Shown here: piece by piece, positions 35,516 to 44,059 of the stretch
Layout: each line of letters starts with the position of its first letter
Numbering within the stretch: the stretch's first letter is position 1
Assembly: GCF_013623835.1 (NCBI RefSeq)
Contig: NZ_JABKDE010000005.1
Location: 62,001-126,000 of the forward strand
Reading direction: 5' to 3'
DNA: 64,000 bases
Source of the DNA: Brevibacterium oceani
Lineage (GTDB): Bacteria > Actinomycetota > Actinomycetes > Actinomycetales > Brevibacteriaceae
Notes under the pieces: model-generated
What the model saw: only the letters and a program-made list of their open reading frames with translations
The model's database searches: none
What the model was told of the DNA's origin: nothing
Translations under genes and position numbers: made by a program

Positions 35516-36603
35516 GCGCGCGCTCCTTCGATTCCGGTCGCCGTTGCCGTCGATCCAGCCGCTGCGGTCACTGCCGTCGACCCAGCCGGGCTGGCACCGG
35601 CGGACCCGTCCGCACGATCGGACGCCTCGGCGAGGGTGTTCCCGCTTGTCGATTCGAGCTTCCGGCGTGCGGCACGCAGCCGCGGATCGAGCAGCGGGTA
35701 GGTGAGGTCGGTGATGAGGTTGACGAGGACGAACACGGCCGCGGCGAAGAGGACGATGCCTTGGACGAGCGGGATGTCCTGTCCGGTCACAGCGGTCTGG
35801 GCGAGCCGACCGAGTCCCTGCCGGGAGAATACGTTCTCGACGACGACGGATCCGGCGAGCGCCTGCCCGAAGAGAACCCCGCCCATCGTCAGCGTCGGCA
35901 GCAGCGCCACGGGCAGGGCCTGGCGCAGCAGCAGTCGCAGGCGGGTGTAGCCCGAGGCGGTGTAGGTCGTGACGAAGGGTTGGATCCACGCGTTCTGCAG
36001 TGACCGGAAGAGGACCTGGGCGATGATCGCCGACAGTGGGATCGCCAGCGTCACGGCCGGCAGCACGATGGCGGCCGGGGTTCCGGTGCCCACAGCGGGG
36101 AAGAGCGGGATGCGGAAGGAGAAGACCTGCAGCAGCATGAGCCCGACCCAGAAGGTCGGCAGGGCGACGCCGAGTCCCGGCAGGGCGGCCAGGGTGTCAC
36201 GCAGCCAGGGCCTGCGGGTCAGGGTCGCTGTCACAGCGATGACGGTCCCGATGATGAGTGCCAGTCCCAGGGCCAACGCGGCGAGTGCGAGCGTCGAGGG
36301 CAGGGCCGCCGCGATCGCCTCGGTGACGGGAGTGCCGGCCTGGATCGAGGTGCCGAAGTCGAGGCGGACGAGGTTGCCGAGGGCGAAGAGGTATTGGACG
36401 ATGAGCGGCTGGTCGAGGTGGAATTCGGCTCTCAGGCGAGCCACCTCGGCGGGGTCGAAGCTCTGCAGCTCTCCCCCGGCGCCGAGCATCGTGATGACCG
36501 GATCACCGGGCAACCAGTAGAGGAGGAAGAAGCTCAAGCTGAACGCGATCCACAGGACGAGCAGTCCCTGGGCCAGTCGGGAGGCGAGGTAGCGCAGGTT
36601 CAT
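35512..36603 (-). CDS. ABC permease, DppB-like
   Basis: 363 residues, six membrane helices, with the family N-terminal SLSFFLLYWLPGDPV and the EAA-type loop TTYTASGYTRLRLLLRQALPVALLP. The last 45 residues are a low-complexity Ala/Ser/Thr/Gly tail not seen in most DppB proteins. It overlaps the preceding binding protein by one base (TGATG). Confidence 0.93.
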   Translation of the reverse strand: MNLRYLASRLAQGLLVLWIAFSLSFFLLYWLPGDPVITMLGAGGELQSFDPAEVARLRAEFHLDQPLIVQYLFALGNLVRLDFGTSIQAGTPVTEAIAAALPSTLALAALALGLALIIGTVIAVTATLTRRPWLRDTLAALPGLGVALPTFWVGLMLLQVFSFRIPLFPAVGTGTPAAIVLPAVTLAIPLSAIIAQVLFRSLQNAWIQPFVTTYTASGYTRLRLLLRQALPVALLPTLTMGGVLFGQALAGSVVVENVFSRQGLGRLAQTAVTGQDIPLVQGIVLFAAAVFVLVNLITDLTYPLLDPRLRAARRKLESTSGNTLAEASDRADGSAGASPAGSTAVTAAAGSTATATGIEGARA

Positions 36604-38240
36604 CAGTGCTCACCGCCGAGCCAGGTGTCGTAGAGCTGGTAGCGCGACGAGGCTTCGAACGTGAAGTCGTGGACGTTCTTGCCCGTGCCGACGATGCCGG
36701 TGAGTTCGACGACCGGAATCGAGTAGCCCTCGTCGAGGATGAGCTTCGCGGCCTCGGTGAAGTCAGCTTTCCGTTCGTCCTCGTCCAGGGTCTCGGTGGT
36801 GCGGGCGAGGACCTTGTCGACCTCTCCGGGCTTGCGCGCGTTCGCGTTCTGCTCGTCCGCGCCGAAGTAGTTGCGGAGGATATCGGCGTCCGATCGGGTG
36901 AGGTTGCCGAACGTGAAGTCCTCTTTGCCTTCGGCCTGGAGGGCGGTGACCTCGGCGATCGTCTTCTTCTCCAGCTGGAGGTCGAAGCCGATCTCGCGCA
37001 GCTGCTGTTGGACGAGTTCGAGGAACGGTGCGTCCTGCCAGTAGGTCAGAGTCGTCTTGAGCTTCTTCCCGTCCTTGGCGCGGATGCCATCGGCGCCTTC
37101 CTTCCAGCCGGCGTCGTCGAGCAGCTTCTTCGCCCCGTCGGGATCGTAGGCGAGCAGGTCGGAGAGGTCTTCGTACTGTGGGGTCGATTTCGCCAGCACC
37201 GAGGTGGCCGGAGCCTGATGTTCGGAGACGACCGTTTTCAGCTGCTCCCGGTCGATGCCCTTGATCAGGGCCTTGCGCACCGCCTTGTCCGAGGCGATCG
37301 TGCCGGTGGCCTTCGGCACGAGGTTGTACACGACGCCCGGGTTGGCGCGGGAGACGATGTCGAGGCCTTGGGCCTCGAGGGTCTTCTCGTCCTGGGATTG
37401 CACGGAGGTGTCGACGTCGACCTGGCCGGACAGCAGCGAGCCGTTGCGCACCGAGGCTTCGGGGACAATCGAGAATTCGATGCCGTCGAGGTGGGCTGGC
37501 CCCTCGTGAGCAGCGAGCGACGACGGCCAGTCGTAGTCGTCGTTGCGTGTGAGCGAGATCGCCTTGTTGTGCTCAACCTTGTCGAGGGCGAAGGGGCCGG
37601 TGCCGACGAGGTCGTCTCCGGTGCAGCGCTGCTCTGCAGTCTGCTTGAGCGTCTTCGACGCGTAGAAGCCGAGATTCATCGTCGAGGTCGCCTGGAGGAA
37701 CTGGGCGTTGGCCTTGTCGAAGGTGAACGTGACGGTCTGCTTGTCGGGAGTCGCGATCGACTTCAGCCCATCGAGGTAGGTCTGACCCAGGGAAGCCTTC
37801 GCCCCGAGGTCTTCGATCGCTTCGAAGTTCTCCTTCACCGAGGCGGAGGTGAAGTTGGTGTCGTCCTGGAACTTCACTCCGTCGCGGAGGTGGAAGGTGA
37901 AGGTCTTCGCGTCGTCGGAGACGTCCCAGGACTTCGCGAGCCAGGGCTTGATCTCCCCGGACTTCGGATCCTGATCGGTCAGCGAGTCGGTGATCTGGCG
38001 GGTGATGTTGAGTGTGACGTTCTGACCGGCCTGTTGGCCGTCGAGGCACGTCGGGTCGACGTCATAGGCGACCTTGAGTGTTCCGCCGTTCTGGGGCGTG
38101 ACGTTGTCGCCATCGGCCGCCGCCGATCCGGAGCAGCCGGCGAGGAGGAGGGAGCCGGCCGCGAGTGCGGCGAGAGCGAAGCGGCTGCGGCGCCTGGGTG
38201 AGGTGATCGAGCCGGCGGCGGGAGAGGCGATGGTGGTCAT
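36603..38240 (-). CDS. Extracellular solute-binding lipoprotein, family 5
   Basis: 545 residues. A lipoprotein signal runs to LLLAGC with lipidated Cys36. The mature part is a DppA/OppA/NikA-type cluster C binding protein with TLKVAYDVDPTCLDGQ, DVKFQDDTNFTSASVKENFEA and YNLVPKATG. First gene of the eight-gene operon; ligand unknown. The adjacent monooxygenases favour a small organosulfur or chelator-like molecule rather than a simple peptide. Start ATG with weak AGGACA upstream. Confidence 0.92.
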   Translation of the reverse strand: MTTIASPAAGSITSPRRRSRFALAALAAGSLLLAGCSGSAAADGDNVTPQNGGTLKVAYDVDPTCLDGQQAGQNVTLNITRQITDSLTDQDPKSGEIKPWLAKSWDVSDDAKTFTFHLRDGVKFQDDTNFTSASVKENFEAIEDLGAKASLGQTYLDGLKSIATPDKQTVTFTFDKANAQFLQATSTMNLGFYASKTLKQTAEQRCTGDDLVGTGPFALDKVEHNKAISLTRNDDYDWPSSLAAHEGPAHLDGIEFSIVPEASVRNGSLLSGQVDVDTSVQSQDEKTLEAQGLDIVSRANPGVVYNLVPKATGTIASDKAVRKALIKGIDREQLKTVVSEHQAPATSVLAKSTPQYEDLSDLLAYDPDGAKKLLDDAGWKEGADGIRAKDGKKLKTTLTYWQDAPFLELVQQQLREIGFDLQLEKKTIAEVTALQAEGKEDFTFGNLTRSDADILRNYFGADEQNANARKPGEVDKVLARTTETLDEDERKADFTEAAKLILDEGYSIPVVELTGIVGTGKNVHDFTFEASSRYQLYDTWLGGEH

Positions 38241-38365
38241 GGGTGTCCTGAGTGGTATCGGAGGTGGATGTGGTGTCAGAGATGAGCGCGAGTATGCGTG
38301 AGCGAGCCGAGGCCGGCGCAGCAGCCGAGGCTGGCGCGAGCCGAGACGAAAATGTCCTCTTCTTC

Positions 38366-38383
38366 AGCAATGATTGCTCAACA
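38366..38383. promoter_or_regulatory. Palindrome and ATTGCTCAACA copy 1
   Basis: AGCAATGATTGCT (38366-38378) is a 13-bp perfect palindrome and overlaps ATTGCTCAACA (38373-38383), which recurs at 38686. On the minus strand TTGTCC lies 17 bases from ATCATT in this stretch, a possible promoter of the ABC/monooxygenase operon. Confidence 0.4.
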
Positions 38384-38685
38384 CGTCATCTGGACAATCG
38401 GATATTCGAGCGCCCGTGGACTCGAGTGCTGCAGGCAGGCCGCGCGTGGCGGCCGTCAGCCGGAGAGAGTGCGGAGAATCCGCTCGCAGCGAGCGTCATG
38501 CGGCGCAAGTCGCCGGGAAACTCAGCCTTTGAGGGGCCGAAACATCGGCATGAGCATGTGGCAATCAAGAGCTTCGAACCGTGCGGACAGCGCCCAGGTC
38601 TGTGAGTTCTTAAAAGCGATCATCATGCCCTCTGTTGAAGTGATGCCGTGTTTCGTTGACGATCATCACGGTATCAGTAATCCAT

Positions 38686-38699
38686 ATTGCTCAACAATA
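38686..38699. promoter_or_regulatory. ATTGCTCAACA copy 2 within TATTG-N5-CAATA
   Basis: An 11-bp exact repeat of the 38373 site, here forming the right part of a TATTG-N5-CAATA dyad. A shared regulator for this spacer is plausible. Confidence 0.4.
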
Positions 38700-38843
38700 C
38701 GGCGGCTCAGAATTCGTCATCCTCCGTCACATTCGAGGCCCGACCCGTACTGCAGGAGGCCGCCGCACACCCCCTCCCCCCGAAGGCTCACCTCCCCCTG
38801 AACTCAATGGCCGCCACCCCTCCCCAACAGCGAGCCGCTATGC

Positions 38844-38869
38844 AATACTTAGCTTCATGGTTAAGTATT
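38844..38869 (+). promoter_or_regulatory. Operator over the arsR start codon
   Basis: AATACTTA (38844-38851), ten bases, TAAGTATT (38862-38869) is an 8-bp dyad bracketing the ATG at 38857. AATACT also fits a -10 box seven bases before the ATG, so the gene is probably leaderless and autorepressed. Confidence 0.55.
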
Positions 38870-39312
38870 CGGATCAGCTCGATGCGGTGCTGACAGCACT
38901 CGCGGATCCCACTCGCAGGACGGTGGTCGATCGCCTCGGTCGCGGTCCGGCGAGTGTCGGAGAGCTGGCAGAGCCGCTGGCGATCTCGCTCCCATCGTTC
39001 ATGAAGCACGTGCGGACGCTTGAGAACTGCGGACTGATCCGGACGAAGAAGACCGGACGGGTTCGCACCTGCGTGCTCAATCGGGACCGACTGCGGCTGC
39101 TCGATTCGTGGCTGTCAGACCAGCGCCGCATCTGGGAGGAGAGCACGGACCGGCTCGAACACTTCGTCACGACCGGTTCCGCACCCGACACCACCGACGG
39201 CTCGCACACCACCGGCAACGCCAGCACCAGGACCAGCACCAGCGCCAGCACCAGCACCAGCACCAGCGAAAATGCTCCATCCGGCACCACCGACTTCGAG
39301 GAAGAATCATGA
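38857..39312 (+). CDS. ArsR-family winged-helix regulator
   Basis: 151 residues. The helix-turn-helix core runs from LTALADPTRRTVVDRL through VGELAEPLAISLPSFMKHVRTLENCGLI and the wing TKKTGRVRTCVLN. No metal-binding cysteine pair is seen, which fits the SRPBCC-linked subgroup. The last 45 residues are a Ser/Thr/Ala tail encoded by a CCAGCA-type hexamer repeat. It overlaps the next gene by four bases (ATGA). Confidence 0.92.
   Translation: MVKYSDQLDAVLTALADPTRRTVVDRLGRGPASVGELAEPLAISLPSFMKHVRTLENCGLIRTKKTGRVRTCVLNRDRLRLLDSWLSDQRRIWEESTDRLEHFVTTGSAPDTTDGSHTTGNASTRTSTSASTSTSTSENAPSGTTDFEEES
39221..39268 (+). repeat. CCAGCA-type hexamer repeat
   Basis: About eight imperfect hexamers (CCAGCA/CCAGGA/CCAGCG) encode the Ser-Thr tail of the ArsR protein. 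Unit changes keep the frame. Confidence 0.75.
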
Positions 39313-39800
39313 CCGCTCGTCCCGCTCGCACCCGCCATCTCGACCCGGGGCTCGACCTCCAGATCGAATGGATCATCCGCGCACCGAAGGAGAAGATCTG
39401 GGCCGCCTGGACCACCCCGGACCAGCTGGCCCAGTGGTGGATACCAGCGCCGCTGACCCTGCGCGTCGATGCCCTCGAACTCTCTCCGGGAGGAGCCTTC
39501 TCCACTCGGATGAGCGACGACGGAACGAACTGGCACCCGCATGTCGACGCGGTGTTCCTCGTCGTCGAGGAGGGTCACCGTCTCGTGTTCACGAATGCAG
39601 TGAACAGCTCGTGGCATCCGGCTCTGCCCGACCCGGTGGCGATGACCACGGAGATCATCCTCGCCGACCACGCCGACGGCACTGACTACACGGCCGTGGT
39701 CCGGCACGGCAGTCCCGAGCAGCGGGCCCGCCACGAAGAGCTCGGCTTCTTCGACGGCTGGGGCACCGTCACCGACCAGCTGGCCGCCGCTGTGGAGTGA
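39309..39800 (+). CDS. SRPBCC/AHSA1-family protein
   Basis: 163 residues. START-like fold with EWIIRAPKEKIWAAWTTPDQLAQWW near the start and GWGTVTDQLAAAV at the end, typical of activator-of-Hsp90-ATPase-like proteins encoded with ArsR regulators. Ligand unknown. Its 3' end overlaps the convergent acyltransferase gene by 32 bases. Confidence 0.9.
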   Translation: MTARPARTRHLDPGLDLQIEWIIRAPKEKIWAAWTTPDQLAQWWIPAPLTLRVDALELSPGGAFSTRMSDDGTNWHPHVDAVFLVVEEGHRLVFTNAVNSSWHPALPDPVAMTTEIILADHADGTDYTAVVRHGSPEQRARHEELGFFDGWGTVTDQLAAAVE

Positions 39801-41463
39801 TCGTTGCTCCTGGGACACGAGCGGCTCTCGAGCCAAGGCCGGCGGCAATGACGAGCGAGCCCATCAGCAGGGCGAGCGCGAGAACCGTCCAGATCAGCGG
39901 TGCGATTCCGACGAGCAGGGCGATGGCGATGCCGGCAGTCGCGGCAGCGACTGCGATTGCCGCACGAACCTGAGGAGTCAGCGTCCGAACCTCAGGAGTC
40001 ACAGCTCGTACGTGAGGAGTCAGGCCGGCATCTCGCGGTGTTCCCACTCCGGCCGTGCCCGCATTCCCGCGCATCTCACAGATGATCCGGCCGATCCCTC
40101 GGCCCGCCGCAGCCAGTCCTCGTTCGGAGGGGAAGGGAATCCGCTCGGCCAGCATGGCAACAAGCGCCGAGAGTCCCATGACGACGAGCAGCCATGGCAA
40201 CCTCGAAGCCCACCACCAGCCGGAACCGATGTCAGGCAGGACGAATCCGACCAGTCCCGGGAGTCCCCACACTGCCGGAATTCCCGACACCGTCTGCGCC
40301 AGAGCTCCGAGCCCGCCGATGAGGACGATGACCACACTCATGTGCCAGAGATAGACCTGCATTCCGAATCGATTGCCCCAGTCGATGACCCAACGCCAGA
40401 TCTGCGCGCGAAGAATTCGGGGGCCGGGGGCCGCCTCGTCGATGGTGGTGCCGCTCTGCCCTCCAGAGACTGCGTTGTCATCGTCATGCCCACCACCCCC
40501 GTTGAGGGTGAGCATCCGGTTGAGCCGTGCGTGGACGAGCCGCAGCGCGCACATCTGGACCGCGCCGAGCAGGACCAGAGCACCGGTGGGCGGGTTGAGG
40601 TTGACGAGCATGTTGGGGCTGTAGACCCCGGCGGAGACGAGCCCGATCACGGTCAGCAGCGCGGTCACCAGCACCACCCACGTCCGCAGCCTGCGTACCG
40701 GACGTTCGAGCGCATCGGCGTAGACGAAGCCGAGCTGCTGGATGAGCGGCCACACGAGGACGAAGTTGAGATACCCGAGTCCGTGCACCCCGGTTGCCGC
40801 GACCACACCGTCGACGACGATGACGGCACCGGCCAGAACGGCGAGGGACCGCCTCGGCGATCGTTCGTGGAAATGCACAGCCAGGGGCACGAGCGCGGTG
40901 AGGCCGACGTAGACGGCGAGGAACCACAGCGGTTGGCCGATTCGGCGGCTCGCCTCGGCCAGCAGGCCGGCGGCGACGCCGAGTTCCGAAGCCACGGACA
41001 GACCGAGGCCGGTCAGCGCGATGAGCACGGTGACGGGGACGACGAGTCGACGCACTCGGGCGCGGAGGTAGTCGGCCCAGGTTCCGCCTCGGGCGCGGGT
41101 GCGGCGCCAGGCGATGATGCCCGCGCACCCGCCGATGACGAAAAACAAGGGCATGACCTGGAAGAACCAGGAGGCGACGGCGAATCCGGAGGTGTCGGAC
41201 AACGCGACGGTGGGCACCACGGTGCCGTCGGGTCCGAGCACCGCTGCGCTCATCATCGAGTGGAGGACGATCACGACGATGAGACAGGCGAAGCGGACGA
41301 GGTCGATGGCCGGGTCCCGGCGGGGGCGGGCTGGGTCGAGTCCGGATACGGCGGCTGATTCGCCGATGCGGGAGCCGGGCCCGGCTGACGGGGTCGTGGC
41401 TGGTCCTGCCTCGTGAACTGGGCGCTCACGTGGTGCCGGGGGTTCAGTGAGTGTGAGTGACAT
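39769..41463 (-). CDS. Acyltransferase-3 family membrane protein
   Basis: 564 residues, about ten membrane helices. The catalytic-type start RDPAIDLVRFACLIVVIVLH, PLFFVIGGC, and QPLWFLAVYVG are characteristic of the acyltransferase-3 (OafA/NodX) family, which transfers acyl groups to surface sugars. The N-terminal 48 residues are disordered. A 21-bp unit repeated three times encodes LTPxVRx near the C-terminus. AAGGA precedes the ATG. Confidence 0.88.
   Translation of the reverse strand: MSLTLTEPPAPRERPVHEAGPATTPSAGPGSRIGESAAVSGLDPARPRRDPAIDLVRFACLIVVIVLHSMMSAAVLGPDGTVVPTVALSDTSGFAVASWFFQVMPLFFVIGGCAGIIAWRRTRARGGTWADYLRARVRRLVVPVTVLIALTGLGLSVASELGVAAGLLAEASRRIGQPLWFLAVYVGLTALVPLAVHFHERSPRRSLAVLAGAVIVVDGVVAATGVHGLGYLNFVLVWPLIQQLGFVYADALERPVRRLRTWVVLVTALLTVIGLVSAGVYSPNMLVNLNPPTGALVLLGAVQMCALRLVHARLNRMLTLNGGGGHDDDNAVSGGQSGTTIDEAAPGPRILRAQIWRWVIDWGNRFGMQVYLWHMSVVIVLIGGLGALAQTVSGIPAVWGLPGLVGFVLPDIGSGWWWASRLPWLLVVMGLSALVAMLAERIPFPSERGLAAAGRGIGRIICEMRGNAGTAGVGTPRDAGLTPHVRAVTPEVRTLTPQVRAAIAVAAATAGIAIALLVGIAPLIWTVLALALLMGSLVIAAGLGSRAARVPGATITPQRRPAGR
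39968..40030. repeat. Three 21-bp tandem units
   Basis: Each unit contains GAGGAGTCA or CAGGAGTCA with a variable second half. Read on the minus strand they give LTPHVRA, VTPEVRT and LTPQVRA in the acyltransferase tail. Confidence 0.75.
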
Positions 41464-41564
41464 GGTGGTCCTTCGTCCGAGTCGATCAGGTGCGATGACA
41501 CCGAAGTTAGGAAGTGAATGTCTCCCGCCGCATCACGCCAGAGGGGCGTTCTCGACTCCGCCGA

Positions 41565-41664
41565 CCGATACTTTCGGGTGATGCCGTCTGCCGGCCACCC
41601 GATACTCCCCCACCCGATACCCAGACTCCGATACCCGGCCGCCCATCACCCGACCGTCCGATAC
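41565..41664. repeat. Five CCGATAC copies before the nitronate monooxygenase
   Basis: CCGATAC at 41565, 41599, 41614, 41628 and 41658, all plus-oriented, spaced 34, 15, 14 and 30 bases. They lie in the 272-base spacer between the acyltransferase and nitronate monooxygenase starts. They could be activator sites or a decayed tandem repeat. Confidence 0.6.
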
Positions 41665-41735
41665 CCCGCAGACACGTGCGTGTGAGAATGGCAGCGAGCA
41701 CGTCCGCCACCGGTCGAGACCAAGGAGAGACACCC

Positions 41736-42767
41736 ATGACGATCGTCTTCGAGACGACGAGCCTGCCCATCATCGGCGCACCCATGGCCGGTGGGACGAC
41801 GACGCCCGAACTCACCGAAGCCGTCGCTCGCGCCGGCGGGTTCCCGTTCGTCGCCGGCGGGTACCTCACCGCCGAGGCTCTCGCGTCGCTCATCGACCGT
41901 ATACGTGAGACGACGAAGACCTTCGGCGTCAACCTCTTCGCCCCGAATCCCGTCCCGATCGATCGCGAGGCGTTCGACACCTTCGTCTCCGCCCTCGAAC
42001 CGGCCGCGGCCGAACGAGGAGTCACTCTCAATCCCGAGCCCGTCGACGATGACGACCACTATGCGCAGAAGGTCGACTGGCTCATCGCACACCCCGTTCC
42101 CTTGGTGTCGACGACGTTCAACCTGCCCACCGCCGAGGTGGTCGACCGCCTCCATACCGTCGGCACCCAGGTGGTGGCGACCGTGACCACTGTGGAGGAA
42201 GCGCGCACCGCAGCCTCATACGGAGTCGACGGCCTCATCGTTCAAGGTCCGCGAGCCGGCGGGCACTCGGGAACCGCGGACCCGACTCGGGAGATCGAGG
42301 ATCGGACGACCGTCGATCTCCTCTGCGATATCCTCGCCGAGGTGGCCCTGCCCGTGGCGGCGGGAGGCGGAGTCGACAGCGAGGACATGGTCGCCGAGCT
42401 CCTCGATGCGGGGGCGAGCGCCGTCGTCGTCGGGACCTTGCTGCTGCGCTCCGATGAGGCGGGGACTGCGCCCACGCACCGCGCCGCGCTGGCTGCCGAC
42501 GAGTTCACGCAGACCCAGCTGACCAGGGCTTTCACAGGTCGCCCGGCCCGAACGTTGGTCAACGACTTCGTCCGTCAGTTCGATGGGGTCGCCGTGGATG
42601 CGTACCCAGCGGTACACCACCTGACGAAGGAGTTCCGCGCTGCGGCAAAGAAGGCAGACGACCCGCACGGCCTGCATCTGTGGGCCGGGACCGGTTACCG
42701 GAATGCGCGCGAAGGCTCGGCCGAGACGATCATCAAGGATCTCGGCTCACGCGTCACACGACCCTGA
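41736..42767 (+). CDS. Nitronate monooxygenase (2-nitropropane dioxygenase-like)
   Basis: 343 residues. FMN TIM-barrel: PIIGAPMAGG at the N-terminus, GVDGLIVQGPRAGGHSG for the active-site loop with its conserved His, PVAAGGGVDSEDMVAELLDAGASAVVVGT for phosphate binding. It oxidises nitronates to carbonyl compounds. AAGGAGA precedes the ATG. Its end overlaps the next, convergent gene by 14 bases. Confidence 0.92.
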   Translation: MTIVFETTSLPIIGAPMAGGTTTPELTEAVARAGGFPFVAGGYLTAEALASLIDRIRETTKTFGVNLFAPNPVPIDREAFDTFVSALEPAAAERGVTLNPEPVDDDDHYAQKVDWLIAHPVPLVSTTFNLPTAEVVDRLHTVGTQVVATVTTVEEARTAASYGVDGLIVQGPRAGGHSGTADPTREIEDRTTVDLLCDILAEVALPVAAGGGVDSEDMVAELLDAGASAVVVGTLLLRSDEAGTAPTHRAALAADEFTQTQLTRAFTGRPARTLVNDFVRQFDGVAVDAYPAVHHLTKEFRAAAKKADDPHGLHLWAGTGYRNAREGSAETIIKDLGSRVTRP

Positions 42768-43983
42768 TTCCGTTCTCGGCGAGAATCAGTCGCGCCCGCC
42801 CGTACTTCCGGTCTTCAGAGAGCTGAACCCATCGGTCGCCGAGGTCGTGCTCATCGACGAACCGACGGAACCGCCGGAAGGCCCCGGTCCCTTCGATCGC
42901 GAGCAGTCCGTTGTCCCGGGTCTGCGGATTGCGCAGACTGGAGACGAAGGCCTGCATGTCATTCCACGCGTCTTTGGTCTCTGCACGATCGAAGGAGATC
43001 CATCGGTCGGGATCGTCCTCGAAGTCGATATGGTCGTCACCGTATTCCACCAGGTACGCATCGATGACCTCTCCGCTCCTGAGGTCGATATAGCCTCCGG
43101 TCGACTCATCGAACTCCCCTTCGTGGACCAATGAGAGCATGTCGATGTCGATGGTCAGGTCGAGGCCGGGAACCTGTTGGTTCTGCAGTTTCGCCAGCAG
43201 CGCCTCGGCGAGTTCGCTGTCACCGGGAAAGCCGCGGAAGGTCAGGCGATTGATGACGGAGAGTGCAACCGTCCCGGCTTTCTCACGGTCACGCTCGAGT
43301 GCCATGGACAGCCCCTCGCCGAGCTGTTGGAGGATGCCGTCGATGTGCCTGCCGAGGAGTGCGGCGATGAGACGGTCGGCATCCTTCGTCGCTGTGGCGG
43401 CCCTGACCTCTCGGCCGTCGACGAGCGGCTGATCGTCCCCGTCAGGCCAGTTCCGCTGCAGCATCGGATCGGCGGGTTTCGGTTCGGGCGGGACCGGTTC
43501 CGTCCCATCGTCGATCGCCCATCGCCTGCCGTACTGGTCGGGCATCGCGCCCCACCCCCAATGAGCCACGAGGCGGTCGGGCACTTCCCCGAACATTGCG
43601 ACCGGGTCGAACTGCCGGGTGCCCACGCTGCACCGGTGGACCCAGTTGTCACCGAGATCGAAGGTGAAGCTGAACTCGTCGCCGGGCGCCACCGTGCCTG
43701 CCACTGTCACTTGAGTGAAATCGAGTGCGTGCTGGAGCGGCCCGGTCTCATCGGCGCCGAATTCCTCGGCGCTCACTTCGTCCGTGAGCACCCTTCCGTC
43801 AGACAGGGTGAAGACAGAGAGATGACCCAAATCCCATCGGGCGAAAGCCGTATTGACCGCCTCGGCAAGGTCGGCGAAGGTATGCGACGGGCCTACTGCG
43901 AATGCCCTCCCCGGTCGCGGCCAGAGAGTGGTTCCTCTGCCGCCCAGAAGTTCGACCTCGATATCCAGCCATGTGTTCGCCAT
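42754..43983 (-). CDS. Plasmid pRiA4b ORF-3-like / UPF0158 two-domain protein
   Basis: 409 residues. The N-terminal part (about 1-190) matches the pRiA4b ORF-3/IS1096 TnpR-like domain: LDIEVELLGG, FADLAEAVNTAF, LGDNWVHRC. After a helical middle, the C-terminal part (about 258-405) matches UPF0158: GGYIDLRSGEVIDAY, and the F-x-x-F-R-R-F segment. The combination of the two domains in one chain is uncommon. A leaderless-type CATACT lies six bases before the ATG. Function unknown. Confidence 0.8.
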   Translation of the reverse strand: MANTWLDIEVELLGGRGTTLWPRPGRAFAVGPSHTFADLAEAVNTAFARWDLGHLSVFTLSDGRVLTDEVSAEEFGADETGPLQHALDFTQVTVAGTVAPGDEFSFTFDLGDNWVHRCSVGTRQFDPVAMFGEVPDRLVAHWGWGAMPDQYGRRWAIDDGTEPVPPEPKPADPMLQRNWPDGDDQPLVDGREVRAATATKDADRLIAALLGRHIDGILQQLGEGLSMALERDREKAGTVALSVINRLTFRGFPGDSELAEALLAKLQNQQVPGLDLTIDIDMLSLVHEGEFDESTGGYIDLRSGEVIDAYLVEYGDDHIDFEDDPDRWISFDRAETKDAWNDMQAFVSSLRNPQTRDNGLLAIEGTGAFRRFRRFVDEHDLGDRWVQLSEDRKYGRARLILAENGIRVV

Positions 43984-44059
43984 CGTTCAAGTATGCGTGC
44001 CGCAGTCTCTCGGAGCCAAGGGGCCACTTTCACCCGCGCCCCGGAGTCGCCCCGCCCCT

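Larger units (their letters stand above)
38241..38856. other. 616-bp intergenic region
   Basis: Between the divergent solute-binding protein and ArsR genes. It contains the two ATTGCTCAACA copies, TATTG-N5-CAATA (38685-38699), and the arsR operator overlapping the ATG. G+C is lower than the surroundings. No coding frame in it is supported. Confidence 0.6.

Noticed and set aside
32253..35705. 1150-codon open frame on the plus strand
   Set aside because: It runs antisense through the ABC transporter operon, has no homology-like pattern and arises from high G+C.
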